DNA from: Brucella sp. 21LCYQ03
GTDB lineage: Bacteria; Pseudomonadota; Alphaproteobacteria; Rhizobiales; Rhizobiaceae
NCBI RefSeq assembly: GCF_023554105.1
Contig: NZ_JAMJWE010000007.1
Span: 62,001 to 126,000, forward strand
Length of the DNA stretch: 64,000 nucleotides
Reading direction: 5' to 3'
Both the position numbers and the translations under genes were made by a program. Below are positions 43,013 to 54,100 of the stretch, one piece after another. The notes under the pieces were generated by a model. The model was given only the letters and a program-made list of their open reading frames with translations, did not search any database and was not told where the DNA came from. Every line of letters begins with the position of its first letter. The first letter of the stretch is position 1.

Positions 43013-44631
43013 TAAAATCGCCGACCAACAACCTTGCCAAAAATACGCCTGCGATGAAGCAACTCGCAGGCGTGCTGGCGCTTGGCTTTTTAGCGGTTCT
43101 GGTCGGCGGCTCTTTGATAGCTTTGGCGTTCGAAGCCAGCGGCTTTAATTCCGACGTTTATTTCGATGCTTACCTGCTGCGCGTTGCGCGGTTTACCGTG
43201 CTGCAAGCGGCAGCATCGGCGCTCTTGTCGGTGCTTTTTGCCATTCCTGTGGCACGCGCACTTTATTCGGAAACGAGCTTTCCGGGACGCGGCTTAATTC
43301 TTCGCCTGTTCGCGCTGCCGCTTGCATTGCCAGCACTTGTGACGGTGCTGGGCATTACAAGCATTTACGGCCGCAATGGCTTTATTGCGCTGCTTTCGCA
43401 ATCGGCAGGCTATCCGGTCTCACCCGACATTTATGGCCTCACCGGCATTTTGATCGCGCATGTGTTTTTCAACATGCCGCTGGCAGTGCGGCTCATTCTG
43501 GCAGCCTACGAATCGATCCCTGCGGACTATTGGAAGCTTTCCACACAGCTTGGCATGGGTAACAAAGCACGCTTCCGCCTGATTGAGTGGCCAGTCATCC
43601 GCCGTAATCTGCCGGGCATGATCGGCCTCATCTTCATGCTCTGCGTGACAAGTTTTACCACTGTTCTAACGCTCGGTGGTGGACCACGTGCAACAACGCT
43701 GGAAGTCGCGATCTACCAGAGCCTGCATTTCGATTTCGATCCGGCGCGGGCTGTTGCGCTTACACTGGCACAACTCGCGCTTACGCTCGCAATACTGCTT
43801 GCTTTGCGGCTGACCGGTCGCCCATCCGAAGAAGGTTTTACGCTGACAAACAGCGCAAGACGTTATGGCAAGCCTTCCACGCCTGAGCGCATCTTCAATA
43901 TCGTAGCCATCGCCGTTGGCTTTCTCTATGTGGCACTGCCTGTTGCCGGTGTTGTCATCTCCGGTCTCGCCGCCGATCTCATTCGTTTATTGAGCGAACG
44001 GACCGTTTGGCGGGCCATCAGCACCAGTATCGCGCTCGGCTTTTCCGCAGCCCTTCTTTCGGTGATACTCTCACTTTCACTTGTCATCGCCCGCGAGGCA
44101 ACAAGAAGTGTGCGGCTTTCCAGTCTGTTTGATACTGGTTCCAGCCTCATTCTGGTGATGCCTCCCATCGTTCTTGGCGCAGGCTGGTTCATTTTGCTGA
44201 GAAACTTTACCGACCCATTTACTATGGCGCCTTTCATGGTGGTGACGGTCAATGCAGCCATGGCCATGCCTTTTGCTGTGCGCCTATTGCGTCCGGCATG
44301 GGATACTTCAGCAGCACGCCACAACAGGCTCTGCGCACAGCTTGGCATCACCGGCTTCAACCGCTTACGGCTGATCGACTGGCCCTCCATCCGCAAACCT
44401 TTCGGCATGGCCTTTGCCTTCGCCATGGCATTGTCGCTGGGCGACCTTGGTACTATCGCTCTCTTTGGAAGTGACGCATTACTGACGTTGCCGTATCTGT
44501 TGTTTCAGCGCATGGGCAGCTATCGCACCTTCGACGCGGCAGGCCTTGCACTTATCCTCGGAATCTTATGTCTTTGCCTGATGATGCTTGCAGACCGGGC
44601 AGCATCGCGAAAGGAAACGCCACTTTCATGA
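43009..44631 (+). CDS. thiP: Thiamine ABC transporter permease
   Basis: A 540-residue fused permease with 12 spans in two homologous halves. Each half has an EAA-like cytoplasmic loop: [19 protein letters not shown] near 165 and the [23 protein letters not shown] region near 430 (given in part). It passes thiamine from ThiB with energy from ThiQ. The start ATG 43009 overlaps the thiB stop (ATGA), and its own stop overlaps thiQ (ATGA), so the three proteins are made in a coupled way. Confidence 0.95.
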   Translation: MIKSPTNNLAKNTPAMKQLAGVLALGFLAVLVGGSLIALAFEASGFNSDVYFDAYLLRVARFTVLQAAASALLSVLFAIPVARALYSETSFPGRGLILRLFALPLALPALVTVLGITSIYGRNGFIALLSQSAGYPVSPDIYGLTGILIAHVFFNMPLAVRLILAAYESIPADYWKLSTQLGMGNKARFRLIEWPVIRRNLPGMIGLIFMLCVTSFTTVLTLGGGPRATTLEVAIYQSLHFDFDPARAVALTLAQLALTLAILLALRLTGRPSEEGFTLTNSARRYGKPSTPERIFNIVAIAVGFLYVALPVAGVVISGLAADLIRLLSERTVWRAISTSIALGFSAALLSVILSLSLVIAREATRSVRLSSLFDTGSSLILVMPPIVLGAGWFILLRNFTDPFTMAPFMVVTVNAAMAMPFAVRLLRPAWDTSAARHNRLCAQLGITGFNRLRLIDWPSIRKPFGMAFAFAMALSLGDLGTIALFGSDALLTLPYLLFQRMGSYRTFDAAGLALILGILCLCLMMLADRAASRKETPLS

Positions 44632-45359
44632 CAGTTCAAGCCGACATCAGGCTTCGCGATGTGCATTTCAGCTATGGCGAAACCACTATGCATTTCGACG
44701 CCACCATACCGGGCGGCGTTATTGCGGCTATTGTCGGCCCCAGTGGTTCTGGAAAATCCACATTACTCAATCTGATTGCCGGTTTTGAAACCCCGCAATC
44801 GGGAACAATCACTATCGGCGATGCAGATGTTACCGGCCTGCAGCCTGCTGCTCGTCCGGTCTCGATGGTGTTTCAGGAAAACAATCTGTTCGCTCACTTG
44901 ACCGTTGAGCAGAACGTTGGCCTCGGACGTTCGCCCAATCTGAAACTTACCCAACATGATCGCGCCGCAGTCACCACGGCGTTGCAGCGGGTGGGCTTAA
45001 CCGGCAAAGAACAGCGCAAACCGGAAGCGCTTTCCGGCGGCGAACGCCAGCGTGTGGCGATTGCACGAGCGCTCGTGCGCGAACGCCCGGTCCTGCTACT
45101 CGATGAAGCTTTTGCTTCGCTCGGCCCTGCCCTTCGGCATCAGATGCTCGATCTGGTGCGAGAGCTGCATCGGGAAAATGCCATGACCGTACTCATGGTC
45201 ACGCACACGCCAGAAGACGCACTTTATCTGGATGCTTTACTGCTATTTTTAGAAAATGGTCACATTACCGCACAGGGACCGGCAAGCGATTTGCTGTCAC
45301 CATCTGGACCAGAAGCTTTGAAGCGCTATATTGGCGATCAGACTTTCCAGCTCAAATAG
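44628..45359 (+). CDS. thiQ: Thiamine ABC transporter ATPase
   Basis: A 243-residue ATPase: Walker [10 protein letters not shown] near 37-45, Q-loop [11 protein letters not shown] near 81, signature [15 protein letters not shown] near 135 and Walker [13 protein letters not shown] near 155, where ThiQ proteins have DEPFSAL; here the Pro is replaced by Ala. The His switch is in MVTHTPEDA near 188. The ATG at 44628 overlaps the thiP stop; a longer frame from 44568 is not used. Confidence 0.94.
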   Translation: MTVQADIRLRDVHFSYGETTMHFDATIPGGVIAAIVGPSGSGKSTLLNLIAGFETPQSGTITIGDADVTGLQPAARPVSMVFQENNLFAHLTVEQNVGLGRSPNLKLTQHDRAAVTTALQRVGLTGKEQRKPEALSGGERQRVAIARALVRERPVLLLDEAFASLGPALRHQMLDLVRELHRENAMTVLMVTHTPEDALYLDALLLFLENGHITAQGPASDLLSPSGPEALKRYIGDQTFQLK

Positions 45360-45500
45360 AGTTACCGTCGCGGACATATTTTGTTCGCATTCGCCTTGAA
45401 CAACAGCTTTGATGACCGAACTACTTCTTGTAGGTGCTTCAGTCAGTAGCTAGATTTGTGCCAGAGTGATCGGTACTGATTCAATTGCGAGGGTAAAATA

Positions 45501-47033
45501 CTGTTCCGTCATACGACCCGTCTTCGGGCCTCCCTGTGTCTCCCCCTTTCCCTGCCAGAATGGGCACAGCACAATTGGCGGAAATCGGCCATCGGTTTTG
45601 GCTTGCTTTCTGTTGCCCTGATTTCGGGCTGTCAGTCGATCAATTCAAGCAAGGATCTTGGCCTTCAGCCGTCTTCCAATCCGGTAACTGTTGAAAACGT
45701 GACGCGAAACGACCGCCTTGCGCAGATCGGCGCACAGCAGCATCCGCGCATTCTTGCCACCTATGGCGGAGAGTACAAGGATGCGAAGCTCGAGCGCATG
45801 GTCGCCAAGATTGTGGGTAACCTCACAACCGTTTCTGACAAGCCGGATCAAACCTATCGCATCACCATTCTCGATAGCCCGAATATCAATGCTTTCGCAT
45901 TGCCGGGCGGTTTTCTTTACGTGACGCGTGGCCTGCTGGCGCTTGCCAATGACTCGTCAGAAGTTGCAGCCGTCATTGCACACGAAATGGGCCATGTGGT
46001 TGCCAATCACGGTATTCTGCGTCAGGAAAAAGAGGCCGAGACGGCAATCGCCGGACGTGTTGCAACCGAAGTGCTGCACAATGAGCGCGCAAGCCGTGAA
46101 GCAGACATTCGCGGCAAGCTGCGTCTTGCACAGTTCTCACGCAATCAGGAACTTCAAGCCGATGCTATAGGCATCAAGATGATCGGTGAAGCGGGTTATG
46201 ACCCGTTTGCGTCTGCACGTTTCCTGCAATCGATGGAAGCCTATACGGATTTCCGTTCAGTCTCAGGTGCCACCGATGCAAGCCTCGATTTCCTTGCAAG
46301 CCACCCTGCAACGCCGCAGCGCATTCAGCTGGCACTCGGCCATGCGCGCCGTATCGGTGCACCGGGCGTCGGCACCACGGATCGCGATTCCTTCCTCAAT
46401 GGTATCGATGGGCTGCTTTATGGCGACTCACCGAGCGAAGGCTATGTTCGGGAACAGACATTTATCCATCCAAAGCTTGGTGTGACCTTTACCGCACCTG
46501 CCGGTTTCACCATCGACAATTCGGCGACAGCCGTCATGGCAAGCGGTCCGGGCGAAGTGGCCATCCGCTTCGACGGCGCATCGCTGCCATCAGGTTCAAA
46601 CCTCACCGATTACATCAAATCGGGTTGGGTAACAGGATTGGACGAAAGCTCGATCCGTCCGATCACCATCAACGGCCTTCCCGCTGCGACTGCACGCGCA
46701 AGTGCCGATCGCTGGCAGTTCGATATTGTGGTGATAGCCGCTAACAACAAGGTTTATCGCTTCCTCACCGCAGCGCCCAAAGCCAGCAATGCTTTGATGC
46801 CTGCATCGCAAACGGTGACACAGTCGTTCCGTCTGCTCTCCCCTGCTGAACAGGAAGCTATCAAGCCATTGCGCATTCGCGTGGTCACTGTGAAGCCGGG
46901 CGACACGATGGCAAGCCTTTCGGCGCGCATGCAGGGCACGACGCGCAAGCTGGAGCTGTTCCGTCTTCTCAATGCTATGTCAGCCGGTGCGACAGTATCC
47001 GTCGGCGACCGCGTGAAGCTCATCAGCGAGTAG
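45501..47033 (+). CDS. M48-family metalloprotease lipoprotein with LysM-like C-terminus; start uncertain
   Basis: A zinc protease of the BepA/LoiP-like M48 group. HEMGH (the zinc motif) is followed by ELQADAIGIKMI carrying the third ligand; SHPATPQRI follows. A C-terminal segment (VTVKPGDTMASLSARM...LFRLLNA...VGDRVKLI) resembles a LysM module. The N-terminus is odd: the open frame begins at 45480 and has no ATG or GTG before the lipobox LISGC. The annotated-style TTG at 45603 would leave only nine residues before that Cys. Translating from CTG 45501, preceded by GAGGG, restores a normal signal (RKSAIGFGLLSVALISGC). Envelope protein quality control is the likely role. Confidence 0.82.
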   Translation: MFRHTTRLRASLCLPLSLPEWAQHNWRKSAIGFGLLSVALISGCQSINSSKDLGLQPSSNPVTVENVTRNDRLAQIGAQQHPRILATYGGEYKDAKLERMVAKIVGNLTTVSDKPDQTYRITILDSPNINAFALPGGFLYVTRGLLALANDSSEVAAVIAHEMGHVVANHGILRQEKEAETAIAGRVATEVLHNERASREADIRGKLRLAQFSRNQELQADAIGIKMIGEAGYDPFASARFLQSMEAYTDFRSVSGATDASLDFLASHPATPQRIQLALGHARRIGAPGVGTTDRDSFLNGIDGLLYGDSPSEGYVREQTFIHPKLGVTFTAPAGFTIDNSATAVMASGPGEVAIRFDGASLPSGSNLTDYIKSGWVTGLDESSIRPITINGLPAATARASADRWQFDIVVIAANNKVYRFLTAAPKASNALMPASQTVTQSFRLLSPAEQEAIKPLRIRVVTVKPGDTMASLSARMQGTTRKLELFRLLNAMSAGATVSVGDRVKLISE

Positions 47034-47039
47034 GTATTA

Positions 47040-47729
47040 ATGGAAGTGATCGTCGAATCATTGCTGGCAGGAAAGATCGCCCCCTTGGGAGAGCGACAAG
47101 CGCCAAGCGGCATTGATAAAAAGCCAGTTTCTGGCCCCGTCCGTCTCCTGCGCGATGGGTTGGAATGCGACGAGCAAGGCGACAAAAAAGTGCATGGCGG
47201 GCCTGAAAAGGCCGTCCATCATTATCCACGCGATCATTATGCGGATTGGCTCAACGATGTGGGCGAAAATGAGCAGCTCAACAATGCGGGTGCCTTTGGT
47301 GAGAATATTTCTACCACCGGCCTGACCGAACATAATGTTGCGGTCGGGGATCGCTTTCGCATAAGCACGGCAATCATTGAAGTTTCTCAAGGCCGACAGC
47401 CCTGCTGGAAGCTGAACGCTCGTTTCAATGTCTCAGATATGGCCGTCCGTGTTCAGAAGACAGGACGCACCGGCTGGTATTATCGTGTTTTGGAAGAAGG
47501 CGTCGTTGCGCAAAACGATGCAATGACACTTATCGAGCGCCTATCGCCAGAATGGACGTTACACCGTCTCTGGCATCTGCTTTATGTCGATACGCTCAAT
47601 TATGACGAGCTGGCACAGATGGCCGGAATCGCCCACCTCGCCGACGGCTGGAAGCGTTATGCCCTCCGCCGTCTTGAAAACCGCAAAGTCGAAGACTGGT
47701 CAGCCCGGTTGAAGGGCAGTCAGGACTAA
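47040..47729 (+). CDS. MOSC-domain protein (YiiM-like)
   Basis: A 229-residue cytoplasmic MOSC protein. The core has DEQGDKKVHGGPEKAVHHYP near 43-62, GAFGENISTTGL near 84-95 and the molybdenum-cofactor cysteine in GRQPCWKL near 117-124. The C-terminal helices match the YiiM 3-alpha extension. Relatives reduce N-hydroxylated compounds such as 6-hydroxylaminopurine using molybdenum cofactor. The ATG is 6 bp after the protease stop, so they may be cotranscribed. It converges on rpoH2. Confidence 0.9.
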   Translation: MEVIVESLLAGKIAPLGERQAPSGIDKKPVSGPVRLLRDGLECDEQGDKKVHGGPEKAVHHYPRDHYADWLNDVGENEQLNNAGAFGENISTTGLTEHNVAVGDRFRISTAIIEVSQGRQPCWKLNARFNVSDMAVRVQKTGRTGWYYRVLEEGVVAQNDAMTLIERLSPEWTLHRLWHLLYVDTLNYDELAQMAGIAHLADGWKRYALRRLENRKVEDWSARLKGSQD

Positions 47730-47732
47730 GTA

Positions 47733-48695
47733 TCAGGCCTGATAAGCTGCCATTTCGTGCTGATTAAGCAGCGCGATCTTAAGTTTTTCCATCGCGCGGC
47801 TTTCGATCTGCCTGACGCGCTCTTTTGAAATGCCAAGCTTTTCACCAAGCGCTTCCAACGTTACACCATCATCATCAAGACGACGCTCGCGAATGATATG
47901 CAACTCGCGTTCATTGAGCGCATGAAGCGCTGTGTGAAGCCAGCCAACACGACGTTCGGTATCGATTGTACCTTCCACGACCTCATCCTGCAAAGGATGA
48001 TCATCGACAAGAAAATCCATGCGGCTTGACGTGCCTGATTCATCATTGTTCATCGACGCTGAAAGCGAACTGTCAGAGCCGGAAAGCCTGCTATCCATCA
48101 CTTCAACATCGCTCGCCGACACGCCAAGTTGCGTTGAAATCTGGCGATAGATTTCTGCCTTCGTCAGCGTTTCATCTTCTTGCGCAAGCTTCGAGCGCAG
48201 GCGACGAAGATTGAAGAACAGCGACTTTTGTGCCGAACTGGTGCCACCGCGAACGATCGACCAGTTACGCAGAATGTAATCCTGCATCGAAGCGCGTATC
48301 CACCATGAGGCATAAGTTGAGAAACGAACTTCACGCTCAGGATCAAAGCGTGCTGCCGCTTCCAGCAGACCCACATAGCCTTCCTGAATGAGATCACTCA
48401 TCGGCAGCTTGAACTTGCGGAAACGTCCCGCCATCGAAATGACCAAACGCATATGCGATGCGGTCATACGATGCAGTGCGTCCTGATCCTTATTTTCTTT
48501 CCAGGCGATTGCCAGCGAACGCTCTTCTTCACGCTCAAGATAAGGCGCTGACATCGCGTTTCGGATCATCGATTGGGGGGAGGAAGATGGTGCAGGCACC
48601 ATATTGCGCGACGCCTTCGGCAATCGCAACGAGGGAACTGATGCTGAAACTTGGGTCGGAACTGGGGAGGAACTGCTAATCGACAACATGCTCAT
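47733..48695 (-). CDS. rpoH2: RNA polymerase heat-shock sigma factor (RpoH2 type)
   Basis: A 320-residue sigma-70 group 3/4 factor. Region 2 includes SDLIQEGYVGLLEAAARFDP near 99 and RFSTYASWWIRASMQDYILRNWS (in parts) near 124; the RpoH box appears as QKSLFFNLRRLR near 155-166; region 4.2 is TLEALGEKLGISKERVRQIE (in part). The first 42 residues are Ser/Pro-rich and extend beyond typical RpoH, matching RpoH2-like members of Rhizobiales that serve oxidative and stationary stress. The ATG at 48695 has GGAG six bases upstream. carD is upstream on the same strand. Confidence 0.9.
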   Translation of the reverse strand: MSMLSISSSSPVPTQVSASVPSLRLPKASRNMVPAPSSSPQSMIRNAMSAPYLEREEERSLAIAWKENKDQDALHRMTASHMRLVISMAGRFRKFKLPMSDLIQEGYVGLLEAAARFDPEREVRFSTYASWWIRASMQDYILRNWSIVRGGTSSAQKSLFFNLRRLRSKLAQEDETLTKAEIYRQISTQLGVSASDVEVMDSRLSGSDSSLSASMNNDESGTSSRMDFLVDDHPLQDEVVEGTIDTERRVGWLHTALHALNERELHIIRERRLDDDGVTLEALGEKLGISKERVRQIESRAMEKLKIALLNQHEMAAYQA

Positions 48696-49041
48696 CTGGT
48701 TCTCCTGTTCTTAGTGCAAAGCCTTCAAAAGAACTCTGAAGGGCAAGACAAAAGATAAATCAGCTCTGCGAAGAACAATTGAATGAACAACTCGTATTCG
48801 TTCAAAAACCCTATGACAGACCTGCTTTGAGGCCAGATTGATACGCCGCAAAACAAACCCGTTTACGAACTGGTTTGATTACAACGCAAACGAAGCTCTG
48901 CGGTTCCATAAGGAACGCGATAAATCTTCAGATATCAAAGAAAATAGAGTTCAGGATCAGTTGGGCAAGGCCAAACTCTGTTGCGCGGCAAATAAAAAGC
49001 CCGGCAGAACCGGGCTTTTTAAAGAAAAATACAGCGATTTA
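48696..49041. other. Leader between carD and rpoH2
   Basis: 346 bp containing the carD terminator at its right end and a long A/T-rich rpoH2 leader. A long leader for an rpoH gene is compatible with RNA-level control, but I found no clear thermometer structure. No gene seen. Confidence 0.5.
48994..49020 (-). terminator. Terminator after carD
   Basis: Stem AAAAAGCCCGG/CCGGGCTTTTT with a CAGAA loop. It separates carD from rpoH2. Confidence 0.9.
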
Positions 49042-49626
49042 TTATGCTGCTTCGACTTCGTCACCTTCAGCATCGCCTTCGGCCTCAATATCAGCCTTGG
49101 TGCGCTTCGGGCTCTTTGCAAGATTTGCTTCGATAAGACGAACAGCTTCTGTATCAGAAAGCTTGTTCACTGCAGCAATTTCGCGAGCCATACGGTCAAG
49201 CGCTGCTTCATAAAGCTGACGTTCAGAATAGGACTGCTCTGGCTGGTTTTCAGCGCGATGCAGATCACGAACAACTTCAGAAATCATGATGAGGTCGCCG
49301 GAATTGATCTTCGCATCATATTCCTGTGCGCGGCGCGACCACATGGTGCGCTTGACGCGTGCACGGCCCTGTACGACCTTCAATGCGCGTTCAACATAAT
49401 CGGTTTCCGACAGCTTGCGCATACCGATGCTGACAGCCTTAGCGACTGGCACCTTGAGGCGCATCTTGTCTTTTTCAAAGTCGATAACAAAAAGCTCAAG
49501 CTTGTGGCCGGCAACTTCCTGCTCTTCGATGGCTACGATCTGACCAACGCCGTGAGCTGGATAAACAATGGATTCACCGGTCTTGAAACCCTGACGAGCC
49601 GGCGCCTTCTTCTGCTGGGATGTCAT
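49042..49626 (-). CDS. carD: CarD-family transcription regulator
   Basis: About 194 residues. The N-terminal Tudor-like RNA polymerase-interaction domain spans about 12-70 (GESIVYPAHGVGQIVAIEEQ in part, ... KDKMRLKVPVAKA), followed by the helical DNA-binding domain (YVERALKVVQGR, RRAQEYDAKI, DLIMISEVVRDLHR). The acidic C-terminus EADIEAEGDAEGDEVEAA-like tail is variable. CarD stabilises open promoter complexes, notably at rRNA promoters. The ATG at 49626 is the family start; the frame extends 16 codons upstream. Confidence 0.93.
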   Translation of the reverse strand: MTSQQKKAPARQGFKTGESIVYPAHGVGQIVAIEEQEVAGHKLELFVIDFEKDKMRLKVPVAKAVSIGMRKLSETDYVERALKVVQGRARVKRTMWSRRAQEYDAKINSGDLIMISEVVRDLHRAENQPEQSYSERQLYEAALDRMAREIAAVNKLSDTEAVRLIEANLAKSPKRTKADIEAEGDAEGDEVEAA

Positions 49627-50025
49627 ACGCTCTAATACTCCCTGTTGTGCCCGGCACAACTCGCCGGTTAACACATGATTTCGACCGCACGTCTTGGGAG
49701 ACGTACGGAAGTCGTTGCGGTTTTGAGCTGGAAGCGCATCTCAGGCACAAATTTATTCACCGGGAGAGTTTGGTGAGGAACGGTTGCTGCAATCGCAATA
49801 ATCCATCCCGGTGCCATACAGCCCAGTAAAAAAGATTAGCCCTTTCAGAGATTAACGCATTTGCGCCACGTGTTGACGTCCAGTCACCGAAATTATTTAC
49901 GCAAGGTAACACAATTTCGCGCAAGAATCAACAAATTGCCAAATATGTCGCATTCCACGATTCAGAACGCATTTTTGAGGCAACTATTTTTATCAAAATT
50001 AACCGAAAAAATCTCTAGCGAACGA
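49627..50025. other. Noncoding region upstream of carD
   Basis: 399 bp with no plausible gene. It contains a CGTCT/AGACG hairpin at about 49697-49710 and an A/T-rich stretch towards fdxA. It presumably holds the carD promoter and the fdxA 3' end. Confidence 0.5.
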
Positions 50026-50364
50026 TTAATCGCCCGGTCCAGCTTCAGCCGAGAAGAACTGCTCAAACTTACCCGACACGCCGTCCATTTCTTTCGCTTC
50101 AGGAAGCTCATCTTTTTTGGCAGTCAGGTTTGGCCACTTCGCTGCATATTCAGCATTCAGCTCAAGCCACTTGTCGAGACCCGGCTCAGTATCAGGGCTG
50201 ATAGCTTCAGCAGGACATTCCGGTTCACAGACGCCACAATCGATGCACTCGTCCGGATTGATGACGAGCATGTTCTCGCCTTCATAGAAACAGTCGACAG
50301 GACAAACCTCGACGCAGTCCGTATATTTGCAACGAATGCAATTATCGGTCACGACATAAGTCAT
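50026..50364 (-). CDS. fdxA: Seven-iron ferredoxin
   Basis: A 112-residue ferredoxin with nine cysteines near 9, 12, 17, 21, 25, 40, 43, 46 and 50, in the pattern of a [3Fe-4S] plus [4Fe-4S] protein (CxxCxxxxCxxxCP and CxxCxxCxxxCP). A C-terminal extension [16 protein letters not shown] is typical of FdxA of proteobacteria. Soluble electron carrier; partner unknown. Conserved between the S4 protein and carD in Rhizobiales. Confidence 0.95.
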   Translation of the reverse strand: MTYVVTDNCIRCKYTDCVEVCPVDCFYEGENMLVINPDECIDCGVCEPECPAEAISPDTEPGLDKWLELNAEYAAKWPNLTAKKDELPEAKEMDGVSGKFEQFFSAEAGPGD

Positions 50365-50722
50365 TGTCCAACTCCTGTTGCCACCCTTCCATTTGAAGAG
50401 ACGGCTTATCTCTAGTGAACTGACAGTTAAACACGCAGATCGAACATCTGAATGTTTTCGCTCCGGTCACGTCATATGTGTCACGCATATGGTGCTACGG
50501 CGTGTGGCTTGCTTGCCAGCTCATGCCTATGCAATCGCCAACGGTGAGGTAACGACTTTATCTCGCCATGACAAGGGTCCAAACGCCGCAATATCACTAT
50601 GTCACGAACATCTGAAATGACATTTCTTTTGTGTGTGAAAATTCAGAAAATGCTTTTATTTTAGACGCTTAGCACGCAATTTCATTCGCTAAAGCACATC
50701 AAACTGCGTCATTGCGTCCGCA
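50365..50722. other. Noncoding region upstream of fdxA
   Basis: 358 bp between S4-protein gene and fdxA, on the same strand. I see the fdxA ribosome site (AGGAGTTGG) but no clear terminator for the S4 gene and no gene. An open frame on the plus strand (50378-50620) has no codon bias or similarity I recognise. Confidence 0.5.
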
Positions 50723-51109
50723 TCAGTGACCGCGCAAACGATCCGTTTCGCGACGTTCTTTCTTCGTCGGCCGCCCTGCACCGCTTTCACGTTGCGGCTG
50801 AACAGCTTCAATAACTTTCGATTGTTGCGTTGGCTTGGGCGTCATGTCTTCATAAAGAAGCTGCGCTTCGGGTGCCGGGCCACGCCGTTCTCCAGGAGCC
50901 AAAACCTTGTATACCAGAATATGCCGCTCAAGCGTGATAGTCAGAACATCGCCAATCTTCACCTGATAAGCAGCCTGATCGATCTTTCCGCTATTAACCC
51001 GGACCTTGCCACCAGCGGCGAGTTTCGCCGCCAGCGATCTTGATTTAACCACGCGAGCAAAGAACAGCCACTTATCGATGCGCTGTCGTGCAATCGCTTC
51101 GGTCACCAT
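50723..51109 (-). CDS. S4-domain RNA-binding protein (Hsp15-like)
   Basis: 128 residues: S4 domain at about 8-60 (QRIDKWLFFARVVKSRSLA, ... GGKVRVNSGKID), then a basic tail ending in GRPTKKERRETDRLRGH. It resembles HslR, which binds stalled 50S subunits with nascent chains. It starts one base after the helicase stop, so the two RNA-binding proteins are translationally coupled. Confidence 0.9.
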   Translation of the reverse strand: MVTEAIARQRIDKWLFFARVVKSRSLAAKLAAGGKVRVNSGKIDQAAYQVKIGDVLTITLERHILVYKVLAPGERRGPAPEAQLLYEDMTPKPTQQSKVIEAVQPQRESGAGRPTKKERRETDRLRGH

Positions 51110-51110
51110 T

Positions 51111-54100
51111 TTACTTCTTCATCTGCTCCTTAAGAGCAAGAAGCTTGGCAAATGGCGAATCGGGGTCAATACGAACTGGACGTTCCTGCTCGACACGCTT
51201 GTTTGCCTGTGGGCCCACATTGTCACGCTTCGGCTGGCGATGATCGCGATTGCCATCGCGAGGCTTGCCTTTAAAGCCTTCACGCTTGTTCTGGCCACGA
51301 TCCTGACCTTCGCCATCATTACGACGGTTCTTGTCAAAACGCTTTGCACCGCCGCGATTATCGCGTGCACCCTGCGCATCACCACCTTCAGCACCAGCAT
51401 CTGATTTGCGCGCATCACCCTGCTGTGGGCGATTGTTGCGCTGACGATTCTGGTTCTGATCCTGATTGCGATTGCGGCCTTCGAAGCGTCCCTGACGCCA
51501 GAGAAGAACAGGCTTAGGTTCTTCAGCAGGAGCCTCGGCTGATTCTGATACTGGCTTTGCCTGTGCAACAGCCTCAACAGGCGCTGGAACTGGTTCTGCT
51601 GCAGGAACAGCGGGCTTTGCTTCGCTAACCGGCGCAGAAGCTGGAACGGCTGCTTTGAAGACGGTTTCTTCTTCAACAACCTCAGCTTGAGCCGCAGTTG
51701 CAGCAGCAGCCGCAAATGCATCAAGCTCGGCAAGCTTAGCGGTGACAGCGGCTGCGTCCATCGCTTCCTGACGATAACCGAGGCTTTTCAGAATTTCTTC
51801 CATATCCTCAGCAGTCGCGCCCAGAATAGACATCATCGCAGGCGTCACAATAAAGCGACCGCCATCAAATGCGCCTTCCACACGGGTACCAGCGCCTGGA
51901 CGCCAGGCAAGTGCCGGACGGATGAGATCAGCCAAACGTTCCAGAATGTCGATGCGAACAGCACGACGGCCCAAAACGCGATAGCCCGCAAGACGGTAGA
52001 ACTGCTGATCAAAAGCCGGATCAACGACAACCGATGTACGGCCAGCGGCAAGCACATTGACGACATCGCCGTAGCCCGCGCGTTCTTTGCCTTCGTTCTT
52101 CAACGCCCAAAGCAGTGTGATCAGGCCAGCTGGAGCAGGCTTGAGCAGCATTGGCATGAAAACATGGTAAGCACCGAAGCGCACGCCAAGACGGCGAAGC
52201 GCTGCGCGCGAGTCCTGATCAAGACCACGTACCTCTTCGCTCACATCGCGGCGCTGAAGAACACCAAGACCTTCCACGATCTGGAAAGCCAGACCGCGTG
52301 TCATGCCGGTCAGCGCATCAGCAGCACTGAGGTCCGTCAGAGGCTTCAAAACGGTCTCAATGTGATGAGCGACGAAACGTTCAATGCGCGCAGCGACCTT
52401 ATCGCGCGCTGGGCCAGTCAGCTGCTCATCAGCTAAAATGACGGCGCGCGGCTTCAGTACATCATCGCCCGCAACAAGCGTGGCGACCGTCGCACCAACC
52501 CAGCGCAGAACACCGTCTGAACCGAGCGCAAAATCACCGTTGGGAGCAGCGGCAAAACGCTCCGCACGACGGTCAAATTCGGCGGCCAGCGCCTTTTGTG
52601 CAGCCGTCTTTACTGCCTTCGCATCCGGTCCATCGGACTGAACGTCAGCGGTAAAACGGAATCCTTCCAGTTGCCCGACATTATGGCCTTCGACGTTTAC
52701 GTCTCCGGTCGAGCTGATTTCTGCTTCTAGCATAGCATTCTCTCTCAGGCGCCTCATAAGCACGCTTGTCCTGCGGTCTACAAAGCGTTTCGTCAACCTT
52801 TCATGCAGCGCGTCGGACAATCTGTCCTCAATTTCGCGCGTCTTTTCCTGCCAGTGTGTCGGATCGGCAAGCCATCCCGGCCTGTGCGACACAAAAGTCC
52901 AGGTACGGATTTGCGCGACGCGATGAGACAGAGTGTCGATTTCCCCCTCTGTACTATCGGCGCGGCGCACCTGTTCGCTCATATAATCTTCATCAACGCT
53001 CCCTCGGCGGACCAGATCCTGATAAATGGTTGCTATGATATCGGCATGTTGAGCCGGCGCGATCTTACGATAATCGGGGAGCGCACAGGTATCCCACAAA
53101 AGTTCAATCCGCGCAGGCGTCGTTGCAAGCCGCACAATGTCTTCGTCTTTCGACAAATTTTCAAGAGCCTGCTGATCAACAGCAGGCAAAGCTTTGGTCA
53201 AACCGACAACCGGCGTTGGTGTGTCCAAAGAATAGAGCAAGGCATTCAGCGAAGAAAAGTCGAAACGACCCGTCCGCCATTGCAGAACTTTAACGGGGTC
53301 AAAGTCATGCGCTTCAACCCGCTCGACCATTTCATCGTCCAGCGGACGAACCTGACCCGTTACGCCAAACGTACCATCGCGCAAATGACGACCAGCGCGG
53401 CCAGCGATCTGCCCGAGCTCAGCTGGTGTCAGATCACGGAACTGATAACCATCAAACTTGCGGTTTTGCGCAAAGGCGACATGATCGACATCCAGATTAA
53501 GGCCCATGCCAATGGCATCGGTCGCAACGAGAAAGTCAACATCACCCGACTGATAAAGCTCGACCTGTGCATTGCGTGTGCGTGGGCTCAGCGCGCCCAT
53601 AACCACCGCAGCACCACCGCGCTGACGGCGGATTAACTCGGCAATCGCATAAACTTCATCGGCAGAAAAAGCGACAACCGCAGAACGGTTCGGTAAACGG
53701 ATAATCTTCTTGGAACCGGCATAAGTCAGATGTGACAGGCGCGGACGCGTCACTACCGTGATGCCACGCAGCAGCTTTTCCAAAATACCGCGCATGGTGC
53801 CAGCGCCAAGCAACAGCGTTTCCTGCCGCCCGCGCAGATGCAAAATGCGATCCGTAAAAATATGCCCGCGTTCAAGATCGCCAGCAAGCTGCACTTCATC
53901 GATAGCCACAAAAGGCATATCCGTGCGGCGCGGCATGGCCTCAACAGTGCAAACAGAATAGCGCGAGTTGGGCGGAGCGATTTTTTCTTCGCCGGTGATC
54001 AGCGACACATTGGCCGCTCCCACTCTCTCGACGACACGATTGTAGACTTCGCGCGCAAGCAAGCGCAGCGGAAGACCAATCATGCCACTGCCATGTGACA

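Noticed and set aside
47731-47744. 14-bp perfect palindrome TATCAGGCCTGATA between MOSC and rpoH2
   Set aside because: It has no loop and no T run, and spans the two stop codons; too short to call a terminator.
48838-49635. 265-codon plus-strand frame opposite carD
   Set aside because: Shadow of carD and its terminator; Cys/Phe/Asn-rich product without family features.
50378-50620. 80-codon plus-strand frame between fdxA and the S4 gene
   Set aside because: No ribosome site, codon bias or recognisable family.
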